Below are positions 42,055 to 51,578 of a stretch of DNA of 64,000 nucleotides, piece after piece. Numbering within the stretch: position 1 is the stretch's first letter; every line of letters begins with the position of its first letter. The notes beneath the pieces are model-generated. The model was given only the letters and a program-made list of their open reading frames with translations, was not told the origin of the DNA and searched no databases. The DNA is from an uncultured Prevotellaceae bacterium. Lineage in GTDB: Bacteria; Bacteroidota; Bacteroidia; Bacteroidales; Bacteroidaceae. Position numbers and translations under genes: made by a program. The stretch covers positions 62,001 through 126,000 of the forward strand of contig ONGG01000010.1 in the NCBI GenBank assembly GCA_900317305.1, read 5' to 3'.

Positions 42055-43917
42055 ATGGCAGAACAATTGGAAATTAAGGAATTAGACCATGTCGTAGTTC
42101 GTTTTTCGGGCGACTCCGGCGATGGTATGCAGTTGGCTGGCAACATCTTCTCTACGGTGTCGGCCTCTGTAGGTAATGGCATCTCAACATTTCCTGATTA
42201 TCCGGCAGACATCCGTGCCCCGCAAGGCTCTCTTACCGGTGTGTCGGGATTCCAGGTGCATGTGGGCGAGGGGAAAGTCTATACCCCGGGTGATTTGTGC
42301 GATGTGCTGGTGGCTATGAACGCTGCGGCGCTCAAGACCCAGTATAGGTATGCCAAGCCACAGGCCACCATCATCATCGACACCGACAGTTTCGGTCCTA
42401 ACGACCTGAGGAAGGCGGCTTTCCAGACTGATGACTACCTGGGCGAGATGGGCATCGACCCCGACCGTGTGGTGGCTTGTCCCATCACGAAGATGGTGAA
42501 AGACTGCTTGGCCGACAGCGGTATGGACAACAAGGCGGTGCTGAAGGCGGTGCTGAAGTGCCGCAATATGTTCGCTCTCGGACTGGTGTGCTGGCTCTTC
42601 AACCGCGACCTGGGTCTGGTGGCCAATTTCCTTCGTGAGAAGTTCGCCAAGAAACCGGCTATTGCCGAGAACAACATCAAGGTGGTGCAGGCTGGTTTCG
42701 ACTATGGCCATAACGTGCATGCCTCAGTTCCCTCCACCTACCGCATAGAGTCAAAGTCGAAGGTGAAGGGCCGCTATATGGACATCACCGGCAACAAGGC
42801 TACGGCCTACGGACTGATCGCCGCCGCCGAGAAAGCCGGATTGCGCCTCTATCTGGGCAGTTATCCCATCACCCCTGCCACCGACATCCTTCACGAGTTG
42901 TCGAAGCACAAGTCGTGTGGGGTCATCACCGTGCAGTGCGAGGACGAGATCTCGGGGTGCGCCAGTGCCATCGGCGCTGCTTTCGGAGGCGCACTGGCCG
43001 CTACCTCCACCTCCGGTCCGGGCATCTGCCTGAAGTCGGAGGCTATGAACTTGGCCGTCATCGATGAACTGCCGCTCGTGGTCATCGATGTGCAGCGTGG
43101 TGGTCCTTCCACAGGTCTTCCCACGAAGAGCGAGCAGACCGACCTGTTGCAGGCACTCTATGGCCGCAATGGCGAGTCGCCCATGCCTGTGATTGCCGCC
43201 AGCAGTCCCACGGCTTGTTTCGATGCCGTGTATGCCGCTGCCAAGATTGCTCTTGAGCACCTCACTCCCGTCATCCTGCTTACCGATGCCTATGTGGCCA
43301 ATGGTTCGGCGGCTTGGAAGTTGCCTACCATCGACGAACTGCCCGACATCCATCCTCACTATGTCACCGAGGCACAGAAGGGCCATTATACGCCTTATGA
43401 GCGCGACCCGGAGAGTCTGGTGCGCTATTGGGCCATCCCCGGACAGGAGGGCTACACCCATATTCTTGGTGGTCTGGAGAAAGACGGTGCCACAGGTGCC
43501 ATCTCTACCGATCCTGAGAACCACGACCGTATGTGTCGTCTGCGTGCCGAGAAGGTGGCTCGCATCCCCGTGCCCGATGTCGAGGTGGCTGGCGATGAGG
43601 CCGATGCCGAACTGCTCATCGTGGGCTTCGGCGGCACCTATGGCCATCTCTACTCGGCCATGGACGAACTGCGCCAGAAAGGCCACAAGGTGGCCCTTGC
43701 CCATTTCGAGTATATCAACCCGCTGCCTGCCAACACCGCCGAGGTGCTCAAGCGCTATCCGCGTGTGGTGGTGGCCGAGCAGAACCTGGGACAGTTTGCC
43801 GCATACCTGCGCACCAAGGTCGATGGCTTCGTGCCCTTCCAGTTCAATCAGGTGAAAGGCCAGCCTTTCGTGGTGGCTGAGTTGGTGAAGGCTTTCGAGG
43901 ATATTATCAATCAATAA
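42055..43917 (+). CDS. korA: 2-oxoglutarate (2-oxoacid):ferredoxin oxidoreductase alpha subunit
   Basis: KorA with KorB interconverts 2-oxoglutarate and succinyl-CoA using ferredoxin. The 620 residues fuse a gamma-type domain (VVVRFSGDSGDGMQLAG to about 190) to the alpha domain (GNKATAYGLIAAAEKAGL, YPITPATDILHELSK, ATSTSGPGICLKSEA, QRGGPSTGLPTKSEQTDLLQ). I chose MAEQLEIKELDH at 42055, not the in-frame TTG at 42037. In anaerobes the enzyme often runs reductively to make 2-oxoglutarate from succinyl-CoA. No delta (ferredoxin-like) subunit is adjacent. Confidence 0.94.
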   Translation: MAEQLEIKELDHVVVRFSGDSGDGMQLAGNIFSTVSASVGNGISTFPDYPADIRAPQGSLTGVSGFQVHVGEGKVYTPGDLCDVLVAMNAAALKTQYRYAKPQATIIIDTDSFGPNDLRKAAFQTDDYLGEMGIDPDRVVACPITKMVKDCLADSGMDNKAVLKAVLKCRNMFALGLVCWLFNRDLGLVANFLREKFAKKPAIAENNIKVVQAGFDYGHNVHASVPSTYRIESKSKVKGRYMDITGNKATAYGLIAAAEKAGLRLYLGSYPITPATDILHELSKHKSCGVITVQCEDEISGCASAIGAAFGGALAATSTSGPGICLKSEAMNLAVIDELPLVVIDVQRGGPSTGLPTKSEQTDLLQALYGRNGESPMPVIAASSPTACFDAVYAAAKIALEHLTPVILLTDAYVANGSAAWKLPTIDELPDIHPHYVTEAQKGHYTPYERDPESLVRYWAIPGQEGYTHILGGLEKDGATGAISTDPENHDRMCRLRAEKVARIPVPDVEVAGDEADAELLIVGFGGTYGHLYSAMDELRQKGHKVALAHFEYINPLPANTAEVLKRYPRVVVAEQNLGQFAAYLRTKVDGFVPFQFNQVKGQPFVVAELVKAFEDIINQ

Positions 43918-43932
43918 GAGGAGGAGTAAACA

Positions 43933-44940
43933 ATGAGCGAATATACAGCACAAGATTATAAGAAAGGCCAGCCACGTTGGTGTCCTGGCTGTGGCGACCA
44001 CTTCTTCCTGGCATCGCTGCATAAGGCCATGGCCGAGGTGGGCGTGGCACCTCATCAGATGGCCGTCATCTCGGGCATCGGATGCAGCAGCCGCCTGCCC
44101 TATTATGTGAGTACCTATGCCATGCAGACCATCCATGGCCGCGCTGCTTCTATCGCCACGGGCCTGAAGGTGGCCAATCCCGACCTCACGGTGTGGCAGG
44201 TGAGCGGCGATGGCGATGGACTGGCCATCGGCGGCAACCATTACATCCATGCCATGCGCCGCAATATCGACCTCAACATGATATTGCTCAACAACCGCAT
44301 CTATGGTCTTACCAAGGGACAGTACTCACCCACCTCGCCCCGCGGTTTCGTCTCGAAGTCGAGCCCCTATGGCACCGTGGAGGACCCCTTCCGTCCGGCA
44401 GAGCTCTGTTTCGGCGCCCGTGGCAAGTTCTTTGCCCGTGCCGTGGCCACCGATGCCGCAGGAACGGTCGACGTGCTCAAGGCGGCCTATTTCCACAAGG
44501 GCGCCGCTGTGTGCGAGATTCTGCAGAACTGCGTCATCTTCAACAATGGTGCCTACGACCCTATATACAATAAGGAGGGGCGTAAGAAGAACGCCATCTA
44601 TGTGCGCCATGGCGAGAAACTGGTCTTCGGCGAGAACAATGAGTTTGGTCTCGTGCAGGAAGGGTTCGGACTGAAGGTGGTGCGTATCGGTGAGGATGGC
44701 GTCACCCTCGACGATATCCTCGTTCACGACGCCCATTGCGAGGACAACACCTTGCAACTGAAACTGGCGATGATGGACAACGAGCACGGTTTCCCCGTGG
44801 CGCTCGGTGTAATCCGTGATGTGGAGGGTCCCACCTACGACCAGGCCGTGGCCGAACAAATCGAACAGGTGTCGGCACAGAAGAAATACCACAATTTCGC
44901 AGAGTTGCTCGAGACCAACGACACCTGGGAGGTGAAATAA
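43933..44940 (+). CDS. korB: 2-oxoglutarate (2-oxoacid):ferredoxin oxidoreductase beta subunit
   Basis: This is the thiamine-diphosphate subunit. Its 335 residues show RWCPGCGDHFFLAS (cluster-binding cysteines), GIGCSSRLPYYV and the TPP motif GDGDGLAIGGNHYIHAMRRN with NNRIYGLTKGQYSPTS. All expected motifs are present. It begins 15 bases after korA, and GAGGAGG just upstream of its ATG is an unusually good Shine-Dalgarno sequence for this phylum. A strong terminator follows. Confidence 0.95.
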   Translation: MSEYTAQDYKKGQPRWCPGCGDHFFLASLHKAMAEVGVAPHQMAVISGIGCSSRLPYYVSTYAMQTIHGRAASIATGLKVANPDLTVWQVSGDGDGLAIGGNHYIHAMRRNIDLNMILLNNRIYGLTKGQYSPTSPRGFVSKSSPYGTVEDPFRPAELCFGARGKFFARAVATDAAGTVDVLKAAYFHKGAAVCEILQNCVIFNNGAYDPIYNKEGRKKNAIYVRHGEKLVFGENNEFGLVQEGFGLKVVRIGEDGVTLDDILVHDAHCEDNTLQLKLAMMDNEHGFPVALGVIRDVEGPTYDQAVAEQIEQVSAQKKYHNFAELLETNDTWEVK

Positions 44941-44962
44941 CCCTCCTTAGTGCAGAGATAGG

Positions 44963-45009
44963 AAATCCCCTCCCCACATGTTGCAAACGACATGAGGGGA
45001 GGGGATTTT
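44963..45009 (+). terminator. Terminator of korAB
   Basis: AAATCCCCTCCCCACATG (44963-44980) pairs with 44991-45008 except for one mismatch, giving a long GC-rich stem with a 10-base loop, then TTTTC. The 353-base gap to the next gene otherwise holds only a promoter and no recognised RNA. Confidence 0.85.
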
Positions 45010-45177
45010 CGTAGTTGAGGGCCAACAAGGAGACCATCTTGCACGTATCTTGTTTGAATTTGACTCAAAAATGGATAGGATTTGCTTGTTTTGCGACAGG
45101 TTTTGCGCCGTTTTCTTGATTTTGTCCGAATTAGGGTTTTGTGTCGTATGCATTTGGAGAGAAAATCTCAAAAAATC

Positions 45178-45208
45178 ATTGCAAGGTGTGATAGGTGCCC
45201 TAACTTTG
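45178..45208 (+). promoter_or_regulatory. Promoter of the small secreted protein gene
   Basis: ATTG (45178-45181), 19 bases, TAACTTTG (45201-45208). The leader is about 80 bases, A-rich (many AAAAA runs), which may help translation start in the absence of a Shine-Dalgarno sequence. Confidence 0.65.
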
Positions 45209-45293
45209 CATCGGCAAAAGCAAAAAAGCAAATCTTGCCAGGACAAAAAAGAGATCAATAACAAGAAAGTAAAACAAAAAAAATACAAGAACA

Positions 45294-45785
45294 ATGAAAA
45301 CAAGAATCACATTAATGGTTGCAATGATGACGATAGTCCTCTCAGCCTCAGCAATGCCTTTTACAGAAGCACGTAACAAAGCCATGTTCCTCAGCGACAA
45401 AATGGCCTACGAACTTAACCTCACCGAATCACAGTTTGAGGCGGTGTATGAGATCAATCTCGACTATATGCTCAACCTTGACGAGGAAACCGACATGTTT
45501 GGCTACATCTGGAACATTCGCAACCGCGACCTGGGCATGGTGCTCTCCGACTCTCAGCACAGCCAATATCTTGCAAGTGACTGGTTCTACCGCCCCTTCA
45601 CAATGGATGACGATGGCTGGACGATGGCTGTCAACACTCGTTACGAAGAAGGAAAGTATCTCATGGAGCAGCCCGATGCGTACCTCAGCTACAAGGGTGG
45701 CCACAACCAAATGGATGCCAGCTTCTATACAGACCAGCAGTTCGACATGCCAGAAACTGCCAGATTATTGGGCCAGACCCATTAG
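45294..45785 (+). CDS. Small secreted protein of unknown function
   Basis: The 163 residues begin with a clear signal peptide (TRITLMVAMMTIVLSASA). The mature part has a helical stretch FLSDKMAYELNLTESQFEAVYEIN. This resembles uncharacterised Bacteroidales proteins with a KMAYEL..T..Q...VYEIN pattern and is faintly like CpxP/Spy LTxxQ helices. The rest is Tyr/Asp/Met-rich with no cysteine and no catalytic motif. It has its own promoter and terminator, so it is a free-standing unit between two larger operons. I do not know its function; an envelope or matrix role is a guess. Confidence 0.8.
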   Translation: MKTRITLMVAMMTIVLSASAMPFTEARNKAMFLSDKMAYELNLTESQFEAVYEINLDYMLNLDEETDMFGYIWNIRNRDLGMVLSDSQHSQYLASDWFYRPFTMDDDGWTMAVNTRYEEGKYLMEQPDAYLSYKGGHNQMDASFYTDQQFDMPETARLLGQTH

Positions 45786-45829
45786 TAGGAGACATAACCC
45801 TTCTAGAATAATCATAAACAATCTCTGTC

Positions 45830-45858
45830 ACCACATCCCTAAGGGGGTGTGGTTTTTT
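45830..45858 (+). terminator. Terminator of the small secreted protein gene
   Basis: ACCACATCCC (45830-45839) pairs with GGGGTGTGGT (45844-45853), then a T run. It lies between convergent genes. Confidence 0.8.
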
Positions 45859-45875
45859 ATTGTTGTTCAGCAGGT

Positions 45876-47477
45876 TTACCGTTCCACATGGAGCGGATTC
45901 ATGGTGCTTATGCCCAGCACCTCCAGTCCCTTGAGCACAATGGGGTTGGTCTCGTTCATCACTTGGAAGTATTCGGTCATGTCCCAGAGGTCGCGGGCGA
46001 TGAGGGCTTTGAGCTGCGTGCGCAGATAAGGCAGGGTGTGGGCCAACTCATCATCGTCGGTAGGCTTCACATCGGCCTTGGCCGCCTCGCTGATGATGTT
46101 GTCGAGGAGGCTCTGAGGTACCTCGAACTGTCGGTTGAACTCCTCAAATGTCTTGTATTGCTTCTTGAGTTGCTTGCGGTTGTTGTCGATATACTTCAGA
46201 TTGGCGTTGATGATGTAGTTCTTGGCCGACAATTGGCGATGGAACTTGGTGAAGCGCGTGGTGTCGAGCGGCACGAAATGGTCGGGCATGATGCCACCGC
46301 CACCATACACTGTGCGGTGCTCGCGCAATGTCTGGAACTTCAGCGAGTCGGCGAAGTGGATGCTGTCGGCATTGGTCAGCTCGCCATTCTTCAGACGGTT
46401 GTCAATGTCTTTGGCGTAGTCCTTGTTGCCGCCCTTGGTATAGGGCTTCTGTATGCAGCGCCCGGAGGGAGTGTAGTAGTGGGCGATGGTGAGGCGTATC
46501 ATTGAGCCGTCCTCAAACTCCAGGGGCCGTTGCACCAGTCCCTTGCCAAAGGAACGGCGGCCCACGATGGTGCCACGGTCTTGGTCTTGGAAAGCACCCG
46601 CCATGATCTCGGAGGCCGATGCGCTGAACTCGTTGATGAGCACCACCACCTGGCCGTCGAATGTCTTGTGGCCGTCGGCACGGTATTCCATTCGCTGTGT
46701 GCTGCGCCCCTCGGTGTAGACAATCATGTCGCCACGGTCGAGGAAGTCGTTGATGATAGTGGCCGCCGACTGCAGGTAGCCGCCACCATTGTCTTGCAAG
46801 TCGATGATGAGGCGACTGATGCCTTGCTCCTTGAGCTTCTCCAGGGCCTGCGAGAACTCATCGTAGGTGGTGGCGCCGAAATTGCCGATGCGGATGTAGC
46901 CCACGCCCGGGCGGATGACATACGACGCGTCGAGCGAGTGGACGGGTATCACGTCGCGGATGATGGTGAAGGGCAACAGTTCCTTGAAACCCTGACGCTT
47001 GATTTTCAGGGCCACCTTGGTGCCCTTCGGTCCGCGCAGGCGGCGCATGATGTCTTCCTTCGACATCTTCACACCGGCTATGGCGGTGTCGTTGACAATC
47101 ACGATGCGGTCGCCGGCAATGATGCCCCCTTTCTCCGAGGGACCGTTAGAGATGGTCTGTATCACCACAAGCGTGTCTTCCATCATATTGAACTGCACGC
47201 CGATGCCCTCGAAATTGCCCTCCAGCGACTCGTTGAGCGACTTCACCTCCTTGGCGGTGGAGTATGTGGAGTGGGGGTCGAGTTTCTCGAGCATGCCACG
47301 GATGGCATCCTCTACGAGCTTGCTCTCGTTGACGGTGTCGACATAGAGATTGGTGATGGCCATCTCGGCCCATTGGAGTTTGGCTTTCGGACTATCCGCC
47401 CTCATGATGCGCTGGGCGCAGAGGGTGGTGGATACGAGCAGCAGGAGGGCTGCGGTGGCGAAAATCTTTCTTCTCAT
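45876..47477 (-). CDS. C-terminal processing peptidase (S41 family)
   Basis: This secreted or periplasmic Ser/Lys protease of the CtpA/Prc type has 533 residues. A signal peptide (KIFATAALLLLVSTTLCA) is followed by a PDZ domain (about 90-175; GNFEGIGVQFNMMEDTLVV, GGIIAGDRIVIVNDTAI) and the S41 core. The nucleophile serine is in EFSASASEIMAGAFQD and the lysine in RRSFGKGLVQ. Such enzymes trim or degrade envelope proteins from the C-terminus. It begins 22 bases after parE and is last in the GH3-to-ctp operon. Confidence 0.93.
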   Translation of the reverse strand: MRRKIFATAALLLLVSTTLCAQRIMRADSPKAKLQWAEMAITNLYVDTVNESKLVEDAIRGMLEKLDPHSTYSTAKEVKSLNESLEGNFEGIGVQFNMMEDTLVVIQTISNGPSEKGGIIAGDRIVIVNDTAIAGVKMSKEDIMRRLRGPKGTKVALKIKRQGFKELLPFTIIRDVIPVHSLDASYVIRPGVGYIRIGNFGATTYDEFSQALEKLKEQGISRLIIDLQDNGGGYLQSAATIINDFLDRGDMIVYTEGRSTQRMEYRADGHKTFDGQVVVLINEFSASASEIMAGAFQDQDRGTIVGRRSFGKGLVQRPLEFEDGSMIRLTIAHYYTPSGRCIQKPYTKGGNKDYAKDIDNRLKNGELTNADSIHFADSLKFQTLREHRTVYGGGGIMPDHFVPLDTTRFTKFHRQLSAKNYIINANLKYIDNNRKQLKKQYKTFEEFNRQFEVPQSLLDNIISEAAKADVKPTDDDELAHTLPYLRTQLKALIARDLWDMTEYFQVMNETNPIVLKGLEVLGISTMNPLHVER

Positions 47478-47499
47478 TAGTGAATGTTCCTCAGTTGTT

Positions 47500-49458
47500 T
47501 TATTGGTTTTCTTCCTCTTCGGGCAGGTCTTCCTCTATAACGAGGTTGTCGATGATGAAATTCTGTCGCTCCATGGTGTTTTTCCCCATGTAGTATTCGA
47601 GCAGCTGTTGCACTTGGTCGTTCTTGTGAAGAGTCACTTGTTCGAGACGGATGTCAGGACCGATGAAGTGGACGAACTCCTCGGGCGAGATTTCGCCAAG
47701 ACCTTTGAAACGGGTGATCTCGGGGTCGGGACCGAGGTCGCGGATAGCGCTGAGGCGTTCCTCGTCGCTGTAGCAGTAGCGGGTGATGAAATCGGTCTTG
47801 CGCTCGCCGCTGGCTCGCTTCTCGTCGGCCTCGGCAATGACTTTCTTGTCCTTGATCTTCGTGCGGCGGTTGCGCACACGGAAGAGAGGGGTCTGGAGCA
47901 CGTATACGTGGCCTTTCTTGATAAGGTCGGGGAAGAACTGCAGGAAGAAGGTGATGATGAGCAAGCGGATGTGCATGCCGTCGACATCGGCGTCGGTAGC
48001 CACAATCACCTTGTTGTAGCGCAGCGTGTCGAGACCATCCTCGATGTCGAGGGCGGCCTGAAGCAGGTTGAACTCCTCGTTCTCGTAGACCACCTTCTTG
48101 GTGAGGCCGTAGGAGTTGAGGGGCTTGCCACGGAGCGAGAACACGGCTTGTGTGTTCACGTCGCGGCTCTTGGTGATGCTGCCGCTGGCCGAGTCGCCCT
48201 CGGTGATGAAGATGCTGCTCTCCTCCTTGCGGTCGTTCTTGGTGTCGCTGTAGTGGATGCGGCAGTCGCGTAACTTGCGGTTGTGCAGGTTGGCTTTCTT
48301 GGCGCGCTCGCGGGCGAGTTTGGTGACACCGGCCATGGCCTTGCGCTCTTTCTCGCTCTCGGCGATTTTCTGAAGCATGGTTTCAGCCACGTCGGGGTTC
48401 ATGTGCAGGTAGTTGTCCACCTCCTGTTTGATGAAGTCGCCCACGTACTTGTTCACCGACACGCCGTCGGGACTCATCGTGAGCGATCCCAACTTGATCT
48501 TGGTCTGGCTCTCGAACATCGGTTCCTCGATGTTCACGGCGATGGCCGCCACCAGTCCGTTCCTGATGTCGCCATACTCGTAGTTCTTTCCGGAGAACTC
48601 CTTGATGGTCTTGGCGATGTGCTCCTTGAAGGCACTCTGGTGGGTGCCGCCTTGAGTGGTGTGCTGACCGTTGACGAAAGAGTGGTATTCCTCGCCATAC
48701 TGGTTGGTGTGGGTGAAGGCAATCTCGATATCCTCGCCCTTGACGTGGATGATGGGGTAGATGCCCGGACTGGTCATCTTGTCGTTGAGCAGGTCCTCGA
48801 GCCCGTTGCGGCTCAGGATGCGGCGGCCGTTGTACATGATGGTGAGCCCGGTGTTCAGGTAGGTGTAGTTGCGCAGCATCGTCTCCACAATCTCGTCGTG
48901 GAAACGGTAGTTCTTGAACAGGGTATTGTCGGGTTCGAACCAGATGTAGGTGCCGGTCTCATCGGCGGTGGGTTCAGTGGTGTCGGTCTGCAACTGACCG
49001 CGTTCGAAGGTGGCTTTGCGCACCTGGCCGTCGCGGTAGGAGCGCACCTCGAAGCGGGTACTCAGGGCATTCACAGCCTTCACACCCACACCATTGAGGC
49101 CCACGCTCTTCTTGAAGGCCTTTGAGTCGTATTTGCCGCCAGTGTTGAGTTTGCTCACGGCTTCGATAAGTTTGCCTTGGGGGATGCCGCGGCCGTAGTC
49201 GCGCACACGCACGCGCAGGTTATCCTCAATGTCTACCTCGATGCGCTTGCCGGCGTTCATCTTGAACTCGTCGATGGAGTTGTCGATGACTTCCTTGAGC
49301 AGCACGTAGATGCCATCCTCGGGTAATGAGCCGTCGCCCAGACGGCCGATATACATACCAGGGCGGGTGCGGATGTGCTCGCTGTCTTCAAGGTGGACGA
49401 TGTTGTCGTCGGTATAGTCTACATTTGGGGTGTTGATGTCGGTGATATCGTTGTTCAT
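47500..49458 (-). CDS. parE: DNA topoisomerase IV subunit B
   Basis: ParE is the ATPase subunit of topoisomerase IV, which decatenates daughter chromosomes. Its 652 residues begin with a short tail, then [26 protein letters not shown] (GHKL N-box), [13 protein letters not shown] and [14 protein letters not shown]. The TOPRIM domain shows [11 protein letters not shown] and [15 protein letters not shown]. The start ILxLED..H.RTRPGM favours ParE over GyrB, whose gene should be elsewhere. parC is not adjacent. It lies between the GNAT gene and ctp. Confidence 0.92.
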   Translation of the reverse strand: MNNDITDINTPNVDYTDDNIVHLEDSEHIRTRPGMYIGRLGDGSLPEDGIYVLLKEVIDNSIDEFKMNAGKRIEVDIEDNLRVRVRDYGRGIPQGKLIEAVSKLNTGGKYDSKAFKKSVGLNGVGVKAVNALSTRFEVRSYRDGQVRKATFERGQLQTDTTEPTADETGTYIWFEPDNTLFKNYRFHDEIVETMLRNYTYLNTGLTIMYNGRRILSRNGLEDLLNDKMTSPGIYPIIHVKGEDIEIAFTHTNQYGEEYHSFVNGQHTTQGGTHQSAFKEHIAKTIKEFSGKNYEYGDIRNGLVAAIAVNIEEPMFESQTKIKLGSLTMSPDGVSVNKYVGDFIKQEVDNYLHMNPDVAETMLQKIAESEKERKAMAGVTKLARERAKKANLHNRKLRDCRIHYSDTKNDRKEESSIFITEGDSASGSITKSRDVNTQAVFSLRGKPLNSYGLTKKVVYENEEFNLLQAALDIEDGLDTLRYNKVIVATDADVDGMHIRLLIITFFLQFFPDLIKKGHVYVLQTPLFRVRNRRTKIKDKKVIAEADEKRASGERKTDFITRYCYSDEERLSAIRDLGPDPEITRFKGLGEISPEEFVHFIGPDIRLEQVTLHKNDQVQQLLEYYMGKNTMERQNFIIDNLVIEEDLPEEEENQ

Positions 49459-49503
49459 GTTGGAATCTTTATTTCTTAATGCATATGGCCTCGGGGCATG
49501 GGT

Positions 49504-50661
49504 TTACTGGCCCGTGGTGATGGGACGCTTGAAGCAGCGGCGGCGCTTGTGGAGCTGGGTATCGAAGAATTCCCATTGGCTCTGTACGTTGACGTTGCTC
49601 TCCATCTCGATGTTGCTCTCACCCCATTCAAAACCGTATTTGATGTACCAGGGTATGAGGTCGGCGAAGAGCAGCGCGTTGGCACCCTTCTTGCGGTATT
49701 CGGGCAGGATGCCGATGAGGTAGAGGTCCACGATGTTGGTCTTGTGGGCCTTGATGGCGCGCAGCATGTGCCACCATCCAAAGGGCCATAGACGTCCCTT
49801 GTGGCATTTCTGCAGGGCCTTGCTCAGTGAGGGAAGGGTGAGGCCCACACCCACGATCTTGTGGGGCTCCACGCTCCAGTCCTCGACCACGGTGAAGAGG
49901 TTGAGGTCGGCCATGGGCATGTACATACCCACGTATTGGTCGATTTGGCGCTCCGTGAGTTCGGAGAAGGAGTAGAGGTCTTTCATGCACTCGTTGAGCA
50001 CGGCGAAGACGCGCTTGCCATAGCCACCCTCGAACACCTCCTTGCGGGTGAGTTTCTTGGCATGCAGGTTGTAGCGCCGTTCGATCATGCTGGCTATTTT
50101 GGCTATTTTGGCAGGCACTTCGGTGGGGATGAAAATTTTGAACTCTACATAGTCGTTGTCTTTCTCAAAGCCTTGTTGCTCAATATGCTTGGGATAGTAG
50201 GGGTAGTTGTAGATGGTGGCCAAAGTGCCGAGTTGGTCGAAGCCTTCGGTGAGCATGCCCTCGGGGTCCATGTCGGTGAAGCCGAGCGGTCCCACAACCT
50301 CGGTCATTCCGTTCCGTCTGCCGTAGTCTTCCACGGCCTGGATGAGGGCACGCGACACCTCGATGTCGTCGATGAAGTCAATCCATCCGAAGCGTACGCA
50401 TGGCCGGTTCCATTTCTTGTTGGCCTTGTGGTTGATGATAGCAGCCACGCGCCCCACGAGTTTGCCATCTTTGTAGGCAAGGTAATACTCCGACTCGCAG
50501 AACTCGAAGGCCGCGTTCTTGTCGCGGCTGAGGGTTGACAGGTCGTCACTGTAGAGCACGGGGGCATCATAGGGATTGCCTTTGTAGAGGTCGTAGTGGA
50601 ACTCGATGAATTTCTTCAAATCTTTCTTGGTCTCTACTTTCTTGATAGTGATAGCAGACAT
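49504..50661 (-). CDS. GNAT-like acyltransferase of unknown substrate
   Basis: The 385 residues have an N-terminal GNAT-like half (about 1-170; AYKDGKLVGRVAAIINHKAN and FGWIDFIDDIEVSRALIQAV) and a C-terminal half with a second, weaker GNAT pattern (IVDLYLIGILPEYRKKGANALLFADL, the acetyl-CoA-binding loop R/K-x-x-G). The two-GNAT layout resembles FemX/lipid-modifying acyltransferases and a widespread uncharacterised Bacteroidetes family. Substrate is unknown. It is in the GH3-Ig-DUF3108-GNAT-parE-ctp operon, mostly with envelope proteins. Confidence 0.75.
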   Translation of the reverse strand: MSAITIKKVETKKDLKKFIEFHYDLYKGNPYDAPVLYSDDLSTLSRDKNAAFEFCESEYYLAYKDGKLVGRVAAIINHKANKKWNRPCVRFGWIDFIDDIEVSRALIQAVEDYGRRNGMTEVVGPLGFTDMDPEGMLTEGFDQLGTLATIYNYPYYPKHIEQQGFEKDNDYVEFKIFIPTEVPAKIAKIASMIERRYNLHAKKLTRKEVFEGGYGKRVFAVLNECMKDLYSFSELTERQIDQYVGMYMPMADLNLFTVVEDWSVEPHKIVGVGLTLPSLSKALQKCHKGRLWPFGWWHMLRAIKAHKTNIVDLYLIGILPEYRKKGANALLFADLIPWYIKYGFEWGESNIEMESNVNVQSQWEFFDTQLHKRRRCFKRPITTGQ

Positions 50662-50702
50662 ATTTGGAATGGTATGGTTTTACAATACAGTACTTGGATG
50701 GT

Positions 50703-51518
50703 CTATTTAATGATAGAGGTAAGAGGGTTGCGGTTGCCTTTCATCGTGGTGACGAAGGCCTTGGCGTTGCCGAAGTTGAGCGTGATGTCGATGCGTACGG
50801 GCACGTGGTTGCTGTCGTCGGTCACGAAAAAGGTGGCATACTGCCGGTATGCCTTTTTCGACTCTTTCCACTCCAGATAGGTGAGTTTCATACAGCGGTA
50901 TTTCACGTTGTTGTCGCCTTTCACGGTCTCTTTGCCGTCGTAGCGCAGAAGGGCGGTGGTGGTTCCGTCGCCATCGGCCACCAGGAACTTCTCGGTATGG
51001 CCTTTCTTCCATCCCGAGGGGTCGAGGCTGCGGGCGCGGCTGAAGATGTTGAGCATGTCGTAGACACATTGCTCGCTGGTCTTCTCGCTGCGGGCGTGGG
51101 TGCCATCATGCCTCAGCCTGTGCATCTTCAACTTGCATTTGCTGTTGGGGTAGTCGTACCACACTTCGTCTACGGTGTAGCGCTTGCCCTCTACGGCTCC
51201 TTTCCTGAAGTAAAGGGGCGATAGGGTGGGGGTGACATATCCGGTGAGGGTGTCGCGCATGACGAAGAACTTGTCGAGTTTGCCGTTGCCTCTGGTGATG
51301 AGGCTGCTCCTGAAGGCGTCTTTGCCCTGGTATTTGGTTTGGGAGGTAGTGAGCGATGCCAAGCCCACTTTCACCCAGACGAACTTCCAGTTGAAGTAGA
51401 GGTTGTAGGTAAGCGTCTCACCCGATTTGAAAGCGGTATTGGTGAGCGGGCATTGTGCCATGACCGACGATGCGAAGAGGGTCAGCAATGCGAAAAGGGT
51501 GGTTCTTATTTTCTGCAT
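50703..51518 (-). CDS. DUF3108 domain-containing exported protein
   Basis: This 271-residue exported protein has a signal peptide (TTLFALLTLFASSVMA). The DUF3108 fold begins at FKSGETLTYNLYFNWKFVWVKVG, a beta-rich domain found in periplasmic proteins with no known activity. YDMLNIFSRARSLDPSGW and VPVRIDITLNFGNAKA are conserved family blocks. I chose MQKIRTTLFAL at 51518; an upstream in-frame ATG at 51542 would give eight extra residues before the signal. It precedes the GNAT gene by 41 bases. Confidence 0.85.
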   Translation of the reverse strand: MQKIRTTLFALLTLFASSVMAQCPLTNTAFKSGETLTYNLYFNWKFVWVKVGLASLTTSQTKYQGKDAFRSSLITRGNGKLDKFFVMRDTLTGYVTPTLSPLYFRKGAVEGKRYTVDEVWYDYPNSKCKLKMHRLRHDGTHARSEKTSEQCVYDMLNIFSRARSLDPSGWKKGHTEKFLVADGDGTTTALLRYDGKETVKGDNNVKYRCMKLTYLEWKESKKAYRQYATFFVTDDSNHVPVRIDITLNFGNAKAFVTTMKGNRNPLTSIIK

Positions 51519-51578
51519 GGTGGTATGTCTTAAGTATGACAATGACGGAATGGCATGGGGTGCCCCAGCCTGTCCGCG

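Noticed and set aside
42751-44250. 499-residue antisense frame across korAB
   Set aside because: Complements two clearly conserved genes; composition typical of a shadow frame.
45010-45177. Possible riboswitch or small RNA in the korB-downstream gap
   Set aside because: I could not find a conserved fold or a promoter-terminator pair of its own.
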